From Clytia hemisphaerica (Eukaryota; Cnidaria; Hydrozoa; Leptothecata; Clytiidae), in the NCBI GenBank assembly GCA_902728285.1, contig CACVBU010001197.1, forward strand, positions 1,667,870 to 1,731,869: a stretch of 64,000 bases of DNA, given 5' to 3'. This document shows positions 23,100 through 35,100 of the stretch, in pieces (the stretch's first letter is position 1; every line of letters begins with the position of its first letter). Both the position numbers and the translations under genes were made by a program. A model generated the notes under the pieces. It was not told the origin of the DNA. It made no database searches and saw only the letters and a list, made by a program, of their open reading frames with translations.

Positions 23100-23196
23100 A
23101 GGCAAAGGGAAATTTATCTATATTCCATTTGCTCTGCAATTTGAAACTTAATTTGTTTAATTTGTGTATTGGAATTTTGTTGATTTCGTTGTTATC

Positions 23197-26100
23197 ATGG
23201 CTTCAAAGACAAAGACAAAGACCTTGAAACATGTACTTTTTTACTGCCCATCCGATGATACGACCGTTATGGTACCAATCAAGTCAATCGAATGGAAAGA
23301 TGAGGGGAAGATTGGTTGCTTCTTTGCAGAAAAAAATGAAATTGTGCTTGGCCATGTTTTGAAGATGGCTGGTAAGTTCACTACTATATTGTTTCAAAAC
23401 AAAGGCAACTACCGGGATTTTTGGGATGCTTTCTTATGTAAGATTACTCTCGGGTACCTAATAGCCGCCCCCCCCGCTAATTAATTTTTCAAAAGTTTTC
23501 CACTCAGTACATTTTTATTCCAACCCCCCCCCCCGCTTATTAAGTTTTGAAATTGTTTCCAACCCCCCGGCTATTAGGTACCATTGAGTTTCAAGCCGAA
23601 GGCTAGAGGTCAATCTCTTTGGTAGGATTTAAAGCCAACAAATCCTACCAAAGTTGCGCGGCCTTGAGCGACCCGCCTGGTTTTTACACAAATGACAGAT
23701 TGAAACTAAAATATACCGCTTAATTTAGAAAAATATATCACTCAAAGACAAAGGAATTGCTAGATTCAATCCGTCATCAAAAATACGGCGCATATTTTAA
23801 GGCTTCAATTTTTCTTGCCTGAGAAAGGTTAGAGATTGACCTCTAGCCCTTCGGGCTTGAAACTCAATGTTAGGTACCCGAGAGTACGTCACAAATTATT
23901 TGAATTTCCAGGAATTGGTTTAGATTTTGAGATTTTTCAAAAAAGCCATGTTATTTTTCTATACAATCATTATTAACATGGTATTATAATACTGTTATAC
24001 AGGCTGAGATTTCAGTAATTTAATGTGGCACGGCGAGTAAATTACTCAGTACCTTAAGGAATGAAAATTTCGCGGTTCTGAGTGTCTACCACTTAATTAA
24101 ATACCACGAAACGAACATTTTGGCGTGTTAAATTAGAATTTTTAAACCAAATTAGCCTATAATTTGGTCCTTAAAAGCCTCCACCGGGGATAATTTTGGG
24201 TGTCCGGTGGGTCAGCTGATGCTTTTCCGGGGGTCAAAAGTCACTTTGTCCGGGGGTAAATCATTGAAAATTGTTATTTTCCTCCACCCCCAAATACAAT
24301 TTTAGGAAAATTTTATTACGAATGAGGGTATTTGAAATTTAACATTTTTCTTTTTCTTTTTAGCCACGAAAAAAGAATTGGACGATTTTGAAAAAAAATG
24401 GGAGAATACAGACGCAGCAAAGGTATATATTTCAAAATAGTGTTTAAATGTTCTTGTGATGGTTGGATGGACTTGATATAACAAATCTGATTTGAATTTA
24501 CTTCCACTCAAACTTCTTTGCGTTGGACGAGACAATCGGAGTCCATTTTAATCTTCACTTGCGTTGATGTGCCTGAAAAAGCAATATAAATTCCGTCACC
24601 TAACTTCAGAATTTTTTGTTTGCAGCAAACAACTTTCCAACAGAAAATTTTTTCAAGTCATAAAAATTTTCAGATTTTTTCAGAAAAGTCATCCAAAAGT
24701 ATTACAAAAATCAGCAAAAATAGCTAAAATTTGCAAATTTTAGCAGTTTTAACTACCAAGGTAGTAAAATTTTTTATATTGACAAAAACTCTCGAGAATT
24801 TTTTGTTTGCAGCAAACAACTTTCCAACAGAATATTTTTTCAAGTTATAAAAATTTTCAGATTTTTTCAGAAAATTCATCCAAAAAATTAAAAGAATTAC
24901 AAAAATAGCTAAAATTTGCAAATTTTACCAGTTTTAACTACCCTGGGTAGTAATTTTTTTTACAAACTCCTTAAAATTTACCCTATGCTTATAAAAACAT
25001 GTAGCAAGAATTATAAATTTTCTTTTTAGACTCAACAAAAGCGTAAAACGTATGTCGAGGAAACAAAGTCAAAGAGCGGAAAACCACCAGCAAGCCCGAA
25101 ACCAATATCTGAAAAACCACCAACAACCTTGAAAGCGACATCTGAAAAACCACCAACAACTTTGAAAACGACAACCGAAAAACCACCAACAAGCCAAAAA
25201 CCGACAAGCCAAAAACCGACAACCGAAAAATCATCAAAGTCAAAAACCCAATCAAAATCTTCTCAGCCTCGGAAATCAGCTAAAAAGTCAGAAAACACCA
25301 ACACTGCTGGAAAGCTCAAGAAAGCAAAATCAGCCAGGTCGAAAGATTCCCAAAAAGATAGCAGTGGACCAGAACCGGTAAAACTACTTACTATTAAATC
25401 CATTACCAAAATTTTGATTCATTGAACATAGACATTTTCTCGTGGATTAACCTGAAATGATTAAAACAACAAATAATTAATACAAAATGTAATCTCACTA
25501 AAAATTACCAGGGAAACAGCTCAAAGGAAAAAAACAAGAATTACCTTTTTCTAAAGACCAAGAAATATTTAAATTTTGGCAGAAATTTGATTTGGCAGGT
25601 GACTACAATAGTTAAATTTGGCTGAGTCCCACAAAAGTTTGATTTGGGGGTGAGCTATGAATTTAAAGGACACTTTATTAAGGCGATATGAGCCTATCAG
25701 TAGGGGGAAATTTGTTCATTTTTTTTAGGTCGCTTGATTTTTTTAGTCAAAGCACTTGTTATACATTTTTGGAAAGCTAAGGGGTAGGGGAATCAAAATA
25801 ACTTGGGTGCCAATTTTTTTTCACACTTTGGTGTGATTTTCGGACAAATACGACGGTCTCAGGCAAAATCATAGGTCGAAAAATTAATGAGAATTTTAGC
25901 TTGAGAAAACGGAGATCTGTTATATATATTTGGAAAGCTCTCAAAAAATTAAGATTACCTTAAGGGAAGAAATTTTCGGGGGAATTCAATTTCGCGGTTG
26001 GTCAAATTATTTTTTTCGCGGGAATTCAATTTCGCCGGCTCATCGATTTTCGAAAAATTCGCGGGAATTTAATTTTGCGGTTGCAAGATATTTTTGGCCA

Positions 26101-29100
26101 AAAGCGCTATTAAATAAGCAAAAAACCTGCTTTTAAGGCTTGAAATAGTACGAATTTGGGGGAATGCGTGAAATAAATTAAATTTTGCGGTTTGACGATT
26201 TTGTAAAATTTCGCGGGAACTTAATTTCGCGGTTTTAGGCAAAATCCGCGAAAACCGTGAAATTTTGTTCCCGCAAAAATTTCTTCCCTTAAGGTAGTGA
26301 TATATTGGGAGCATAGGTGATTTCTTTACCTATCTCGAGATATTAATCCTTAAAACAGTGTTTTTCAGCCAGAAACAGCAGTTTTGTTTTCACCCTATGA
26401 TTTTTGGCTGAGACCGTCGTATTTGTCCGAAAATCACACCAAATGGTCCGAAAAAAAATTGGCACCCAAGTTATTTTGATCCCCCTAACCCTTAGCTTTC
26501 CAAAAATGTATAACAAGTGCTTTGACTAAAAAAATTAAGCGATTTTACAAATTTCCCCCCACTATATAATTCGGACCAAAAATGCCCCTAACCGCAAGGT
26601 AAGATAATTCCTTAAGGTAAATAAGGACTTACGACACTTGTCTATTAATTCAAATGTGATAGAAACGTAGTTGATTATTTTCTGCAAGCGTTTTGATTTC
26701 AAACATGTTTGTAGACTTTCCAATTTGCCTAAAAATAGAAAAACAAGAAGAAAAATTATTTTGAAAGAGAATAAAAAAATTTGTGTTTAATTGTAGAGGT
26801 GGGTCGGGGGACGTGGGTATTCCAGGTAAAAATCAACAAAATGGGGGGGGGGTCATAATTAAGTGCTTTTGGCCTAGGAAAAGGAAGGTTTTTGGCCAAT
26901 ACTCATCTGACAAAAATTTCGCGTGGATTAATAATTGTGATATAATTAAAATCTTAATAATTTTAACCTTACCTACTTTAAAGAAGTTAAAGTCACCCAT
27001 AGCTGTTGAATTTTGAAAAAATAATTTCGATACTAAGTTCCCAATAGATCGAACTAAAAAAGTGTGTTGGGTTTTTTTTTTGGAATTGACTTTAACTCTT
27101 TAAATCCTAAACTCTGTAAAAATATCGATAAAAAAGTAAATTTAAATGTGATTTTTTCAGTTATCTGTAAATTGAGGAAAAACAACTCGGTTTGAAATAA
27201 AATCCTAAGACACTTTTTAAGTTTGATCTTTTGGGAATCTCATAAAAAAAGAATGAAGTCGATAACTAAATGCTATGGGTGACTTTAACTTCGTTAAAAG
27301 TAGTATGGTGTGGTAAAATTTCGTTTTTTTCTACATCAATTTGAAATTTTTAACGAGATGATTGCTGTTTATTTGAGTAATCAGTGAAATGTGTCAAAAA
27401 TATTACTATTCGATAGAGGTGAGTCTAAACATCAGCTGAATTCTCTCTTTTGTCTTTGTTGTTTCCGAAAGAGACAATTATTTGAGTAAATAATCCATCA
27501 TAAGACAAACTTTGTTTTGAAATTTAAATGGTTATAACTCTGGATCAAAAAAAAATTTTAAGATCGCGATTTTACCAAAATGAAATCCAGTAACTTTTCT
27601 TCCACTTTGACTGAAAAAAATTCTTTTGATAAAAAATCGGAAAAAAGGTGTACACATACAACATGGGAACATATAAATAAATGAGTATTTCCAAAAACAC
27701 AATAAACGGAAAGAAAAATAAATGCAATCCCGCACAGGTCAGACATACAGAAATCTGTATGAGAACGCGCGATGAATATTTAATTAGTGTTTACATTATT
27801 TGATTGACAGTTTTATTATAAGGTTATAAGTAATAACCGACTAGTTTACTAGTCCAGGGACCAAAATGATAAAACTCCCATCACCATTATTTTAGATCTC
27901 TATGGTGTCGAACTTCCACTGCATGAAATAAGACGTTTACGCATTTTATCATTTTTGTTAAGTTAATATTTACTAAAGGTTTACGCAGCGTAAACCTTCT
28001 ATGAAGTTTACGCATGCAGAAATATCTTCTCTGCGCAAGCGTAAACTTGATGTGAAGTTTACGCATGCAGAAATTTCTTCTCTGCGCAAGTGTAAACTTG
28101 ATGTGTAGTTTACGCATGCAGAAATATCACTTCTGTGCAATCTATATTTTGTTAAAAAGAGTAACGAGTTTTACGCAGGACTGTAAAACTAAACTTTCGC
28201 AATAACACCTTCATTGCGGCATAATTTGCTTTTGTTTTGTATTTAAATGATGTTAAAAAGATGCGCGCTATTATGAAATGTGTGAAAAACACCCACTTGT
28301 GAAAAAGTTCAACATAAAAGATTGTGTAGATGTTCCTAGTAAACAAAGGAAGTGAAAAGTATGCATCAACATTTAAAGGTAAGTTATTTCAATTTGATAT
28401 CTATGAAATCGTTTGTATAATCAAAAAAGAAGATTTTTGATATCAAAATGTCCATCAAAATTATTTCTAAAGAGGCTCTGGAATATTCGGAATTTCATGC
28501 TGTTAACGTCTCTTAACTTTTTAACCAATCAAAATGAAGAATTTGAATAAAAGTTTTCTCTTCTCTCTCTCTCTCTCTCTGAAAAACTTATCAAGTTTTG
28601 TGAGATTTTTGTTTTTGTGTTTGAAGAAGTGTGTGCTGCTAGAACTTAAAATGTTCGTAGAAAACTGATTTTGATTTTTTGTACTTTTTTTAATATTCTT
28701 ATGTATTTTCTTTTTTTAGATAGAAATTGATGAAGTTAAAATGAATTACAAAGCAGAATATAATCTTGTATCATCATAACTTCAAGGAAAATCACAATGC
28801 CTGGAATCACAAAAGCAAACCTTCGAGGAAGCGGTCTTCGAAGCCTTCGAAACATGATGTTGGATTGATTTTCAATGAGAAATAAGACAAAACTAAAAGA
28901 TCAAATGAATTTTTAAGCTTATTTGCGAATGGATGAATTCTATGAATTGACTTATTTTTTGATTATTCGAAAACTTTTATCAAGGTGGTTGAAATAATGC
29001 ATTGGAAATCAATTGGTTGAACACTTTGCTGTTGTGACCTGTCATTTTCAACTGGTAGAAAACATGTACAATACTGTAGTAAAAAACTTTCAATAAACTA

Positions 29101-32100
29101 TTGGAACATTAAAAAACTTAGTCAAACTTAACCAAAAAAAAATTTGGTACACAATTTTCATTAGTAACTGAGATAATTTTGGGTTGTAAGACCTTGAAAT
29201 ATATTTTTGTAATTTTAAATAGTTTAAACTAAGTCATTTGAATAAATAAAACAGAACGTCTAATCGACTAGACTCAACGTCATTTCGACCTCAAATATCC
29301 GTCAAACAGACATCCAGAAAGACATCTAAGGGACGTCTGATAGGTCTTTCATTTCAGTGCGTCTGTCAGAAGTCTTCGAGACGCCTGGCCAGGCGTCTTG
29401 TGGGAGATCTTCCGAGATCATCTCGTGTCCACTGAGATGCGCGAATATAGTTTCACCTGTTTTAAGGGATGCGTAAAACTCAAATTACTGCACTGTAAAT
29501 ATCACATATGCGCACTGACAGAAAATAATTTTTTACATTGTAAACCTCGTATTTACAAGTCAGTAAACTCCAAATTTACAACTGTTTGTAAAGATCGCAT
29601 TTACAAATGCTGAAACTTCATATTTACTCGTTTGTAAACATCCAATTTACGCAATGCAGGGAGTTCACTTTTAGACATTTACAACAGAACTGAAACCTCA
29701 TATTTACGCAGAGTGTAAACCCGTTGTAAACATTATGCTTACAAAGCTTTGCGCACGGGTTTACTGAGGTAAACGGAACTGCGTAAACTCCTTATTTCGT
29801 GCAGTGTCGCGTTATCTTTTAAGTCAGCAAAGAAGAGTTTGATACAGGCTAACCCTACCCTTACGACGAAAGTTTCAAAAAAATTCTTATTTAGTCCTTA
29901 GAGTACCTTAGACCCAGCAAGGGGTAAATCACTCGAAAAAATCTCGTACACCAGTTCAGCAACGAATAGCTAAGGAGTTTCAATTTTTGTTTCATGTGAC
30001 AAAACGTGTGGGAAATACCCAAAAGACACGCTGATTTTGTCCCTGGGACAATGGAGCAAGATTGATTCAAATCAATTTTTCTCCATTTTCCCAGGGACAA
30101 AAGTGAGAGAAATTTTGTCCCACATCAGAAAATAACTTTTTTCTATTGTGTCACCACCTCCCGGGGGGATACTAGGCTTGGCGGATGAGGGGTATGTGCG
30201 AACCTGACCTCCGAAGATCGACCCTTAGAGCGACCAAATTTTAGTGAAAAAGTGACCCTTAGAGAGACGTTTTTGGAAAAATTTCTGCGAAAAATTTCCT
30301 ACCCTTAGATAGAGAGACTTTTTCACAATTTTTCTTGTCAAAATTAAAAAATTTTCCTTTATTTTCCGACCCTTAGAGAGACTACTTTGAAATGTTCTGA
30401 TTTTTGTAACCCTTAGAGAAGCTTTGGAAGGTGAAAAAACAGACCCTTATCGTCCGCATATACCCAGCACCCATTTTTGCCTAAGTACCCCCCTTCCCGG
30501 GTGCCACCTAAAATCAGATTTTTTAGGGGAGAATCATATTTTCAATCAATAATCACTCATGGGAAACTAAAACAGTAATTTTTATATGCACTATTCCATT
30601 ATTTTTTAATTATCTTGAGGGTGTTCAAGGATATCGAAATTGCGAAAGTTTACTTTTTAACTGATGTGTGGGGGGGGGGACACGCGGACACGGAAAAGTG
30701 TTTCAGGTTGGTGGGATGGAGCATGTTGCATTGCACGATTGCACCAACGCGAAAAAAGCTTCTACTCCTTACGTGTCTTACGTGATAAAAATCTTTTAAT
30801 TATAACAAATCAATATTCATTCTGATCTAAACAACTCTACTGGTAGTCTCTACTAGTACCAATCTCCCCATCCATAGCCAACATCCATTTCATTTTTGTT
30901 TTTTCATTTTCCCACACGTTGCTTTGTTTTTTTATTTGTTGCTCAAATTTCGAACGTTCGAATGTTTTGATCGCAAAAAGAAAGCTAAAATATAATGTTT
31001 TGATCGTTTGATTGATGAGTTCATGGGTTTCTTTTAAAACCGGGGGTTACGGGACAATAGTTATAAACAGCTGCTATTTTTATCATCGAATTTTTCGTTA
31101 AAAGAAAAGAAAAATATGTTTTTTAATATCATTTTGATATTTTTACTAGTTTTTCTTATGTCTGCAATACGTAGGTGCAACGAAAAAACTTTATATTCTT
31201 ACCCCTAGAGTTCTCTAATAACGTTATACGAAAAGCGAAGTTCCGCCTTTCACTTTCTTTGAAACAAGATCTCAACTCAATACAGTCAATATAGTTCATA
31301 CTATTTTTAAAATCAAAACTTCTAGCGAGCAAGATGCTGAAGTCATAAAACAATTACTGACAACAACATTGAATTCGAAGAAGAGCCTCATATAAGTCTG
31401 GAGATTGAAAGGTCTGAAAGCGGTGAATGTAACTTAGTAATTTTTTTAATTTCCCCTGCATTATTTCAAATTCTATAGTCTAGCTGTCTTCCCCACGTGG
31501 TTTCCCTTTTTTTAAGGGAAACTCGAAAATCTGACCTTTTCAACATGTGATGCTAGGATGGGAGGCACTCGATCTGAAAACGACCGTACCCTAGATCAAA
31601 AATGAGGCAGATACAATCGAACCCTTACATGCAGTGCAGGAAAGATTTGTCAAATTTTTTTATTTCCCAATCTTAGACCCTTACGTATATCACTTTTTTT
31701 TCCTAGTCCGACCGCTATCGACTCCCCCTCGACCCTTGTAGTACCCCCCCCGGGTTGATTGGCTGCTTTTATGGCCTTTTAGCACGTTAAAGGGAGAGCC
31801 AGATGGAAACGAAGAATGAACGCTAGTGCTGATGGTTTTGGAGAGCAATTCTTTCCATTCAATTTCCAATTTAGGATTAAGTCATATGGCAATTTCCTAG
31901 TGTGTTGAAATTTTATAGCATTTTATTTCTTACGCTTTTTTATGACAATTTTCCCAGTAGAGCGGAAGCACCAGCGGGTCTGTGACGCAGGGGTATCTAG
32001 AGCTTTGGCGTGGTGGGTAATATCAATCTGAACTTTCGTACACGCAAATGAAAAATAATAATAAGTAAAAATTGTCTTTCCTATCTAATTTTCTTTTTTT

Positions 32101-35100
32101 GCAGAGGTCCTGAAAATCTGTTCGTATTTTCTCTTTCAGGGTTTTGACATCAAAAGTATCAAGAAACTACAGGAAAGAATGACAAATTGGCTAACGAATA
32201 GCAACATCTTACGTAGTGATTTTGCGGATATTGTTGTGGGTCCCCTACGACCTTTTCAGATTTACTAAACAAAAAGCAAAAACCGAAAACGGCAGAAGGA
32301 AGTATTGTTTGGACGAAGATTATCGAATTCTTGGACGACTCTACTGCTCAAGAAGATCTCAGGCAAAAGGCCGCTAGAAAGAAACCAGGTTCACCATTGA
32401 TTACTAAATTTTCATTTTATATTAAAATATTAAATATTAAAAACTCATACAACAATTTGAGCAATGAAAACTTTATTAGGACATTCATGAAATGCAATTT
32501 TTCCTTCGCTTTGTTTTTCTGTCCAAAACCATACCCACTATTTTTTTCTATTTGGTAACAGATTTTATGTTCTGTATGGGTTTTCGATGTACACTTTCCT
32601 AACTCCTAACCGAGCAAAAAGAAATTTCCACGGATGTAAAAGTCTAGTACACGCTTCTTTATACCGGGTGACCCACGAAAAAGTTCAGACGTTTCTGGAC
32701 GTCTTGAGGCCGAACAAATGTCCCAAATTGCTTGGAGTTTAGATATACTCTTTTTTACGTGTTTTTTACACTTTCCGAAAAGTGAATTTTGACTTTAAAA
32801 GCTCATAAGTAAAGAACAAATTGGTCAAATTTAAAAAGTGATAGCCCAAATTTTAAGTTAGGATATCTACTTTCTAAATATCAAAACTCCAAGCACTTTG
32901 GGACATTTATTCGGCCTCAAGATGTCGGGAAACGTCTGAACTTTTTCGTGGGTCACTCGGTAGAATAATTTCTATGAGAACATCATAATGATTAGAATTG
33001 GCTACCTAAATCGTCACTCACTATTGTATAGGCTCTGTAATGATCAATTTCATATCTTTTTAACATTTAGAACAGTCAACCAGTAAACCCTCAAAAGAAT
33101 GAGAAATTTACAGAGTTTCAACTGTCGATTTTGACGCCCTGCTGGGAACAATCCAAAACGCAAAAAGATGGCTCGAAATATAAATGTTCGTCGGAACAAG
33201 CCAAAAAAATATGTGATATAACTGGCCTTACTCAAAATCAAGTAAGCACTTATTTCGTATCGTATCTTTCGTATAAGTCCAAATTTTGTCTAACAGGGTC
33301 CACATTTCGTCTATTAAGGTACGAATTAGATTAGAATCTGACAAGGTCCTTTTTTTAAACTTTAGTGACACGGCCCCTTTGGTTGTCAAGGTTATGCCCT
33401 GGAGTTCTGTATCGTTTTGTTTTGACCACGTTTCAACCATATTTACTATGAACGTAGTCGTCTAAAAAAACGGCTATTCTTTTTTAGAATCAACCTTACA
33501 ATCTAGTTTTTATATTTATAAAAACTAGATTGCTGACGTGTGGAAAGGAATGTCGGCGTGACTGATCCCTTTGTTTCGATAATAACATCAAAGCGGGAAC
33601 TAATTTTCTTCTCGTTTCTTTCTTTCCTTTTTCTTTCTCGTAAATTCAAGCTTTCCCTCACACTCTCCAAGCGTGGTTAGCTCAAGCGGTTAGAGCGTCT
33701 GTCTCATAAGCATGGGTTTCCGAGTTCGTTCCCGCTGGGTGTCAAATTTTTCAATTCTTCAAATTTATTTTTTTAATTCTCTTTCTATTATAATGAAGGT
33801 CAATCAAACAAGTAACTAGCATATATTACCTCCGCTCTCTGTGTAAGGTTTAGATAAGCTATGATAGCATCACTTAATAAGAACTTTTTTAAGTCTTTTT
33901 TTCTTCAATCTTTTTTTTACCACAAGCGATTATTCAAGGTTGGGATATAGAAGAACAGGTATAGGCGTTTGCGCCTGCGTTTGGTGACTGACAGTTTCAG
34001 TTTCACTTTCAGCCAGCAAGTGAGCGATCGATTCTTTGTAAGAGAATCGTCAAATAACTTCCTTCAGAATCATTCTCGTTTTATACTTTAAAGACAGAAT
34101 GATAATTGATTTCCGGGTCAAAATGTTTGATCGTTTGCTTATCTTTCTTGCGTGGTCGTCATTTGAATTTCAGTACTCAATGCTTATAAAATACGGTTGT
34201 TATAAGGGTATTAAACTCCTCACTAAGAGGGAACAGATCATAGATTCGAATTGAACGCGTAATTACTAAATAAATTTATTTCAATACTCAAGAGAATATG
34301 GCAATGACGAGAGCTCATGGGAATTCTACGTTTCAATCTCCAATTATCTTTTAACTACTTGTCTCTAAGAAACAGCTTTTGTGAATTTTTTCAACCTCAC
34401 TAATTCCTTTGGGAGATCAAAATCTTTTTAAAAACCAGAAAATTTTTAGAAACTTCACATTAGCTACTGAACCGTTTATGTGTAAGTATGCCCCGAAGGA
34501 GAATTTTATCGACTTCAGAAGAAGACGTTAGTGATGGTGATATGTTCGACAAACTGAAAGAGTACTTGGATGAACAATTCTTAGATTTCAAGGACGACAC
34601 CACCGACAAAAGAAAAGACAAGAAAGAAAAAGATTTCAACAAACAATCGTGTAAGATTCAATATCAGTTTAATGATGATCAGCTTCGCCTAGTCGAGAAA
34701 GCATTAAGTCACCTTAAGCACAAGAACATTAAGAAGGCAAAAAGTAAACTAAAAGATCTATCAAAAAACCTCAAGAAAAGAAACAAACTTGTTAAAATTG
34801 CTGATAAATCCCCCGGTGGATGGAGTACTGTTAAAGAGTACGAAACCGACAGCGTTGCATCCGACACTGCCGACGAGAAGCGTCTGAAGAGAGCTGAAAA
34901 ACGTGCACTGGAAAGAATCCAATCCGAACCTAAACCTTCGAAGAGATTCAAGCAATCCTCAACTTTGTCCCGGAACCCCGAGTCGTCTTCTGGGAGCCGT
35001 TACACGACAAAATACAGCAATTCCAGATCGAATGAACGTTGCCTTGCATGTAACAGATATGGCCACTGGCGACACGAGTGCCCTGAAAGAAAATCCAGGA

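Larger units (their letters stand above)
25378..32139 (+). other. intron 3 of the CUT-homeobox gene (6.8 kb), repeat-filled
   Basis: Runs between donor CCG|GTAAAA and acceptor CTCTTTCAG. I found foldbacks at 25700-26562, 25958-26294 (nested), 26974-27302 and 30152-30508, a 51-bp tandem repeat at 28003-28140 and a TTTAC/GTAAA-rich zone at 29460-29790. A (CT)n run lies near 28561-28580. No internal exon could be supported, but a small one could be missed. Confidence 0.55.

Noticed and set aside
27887-28117. Minus-strand frame with RKLHIKFTLAQRR repeats, and the idea of a CRISPR-like array
   Set aside because: It is the 51-bp tandem repeat. Units are contiguous without unique spacers and this is animal DNA.
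32264-32280. A 20-nt intron (GTCCCC...TTTCAG) that would restore the CUT frame
   Set aside because: It has GT and AG ends and gives the right frame, but 20 nt is far below any animal intron I know; an indel is more plausible.
33671-33742. A functional tRNA-Met gene
   Set aside because: The acceptor and T stems do not pair and the anticodon stem has mismatches; kept only as a tRNA-like segment.
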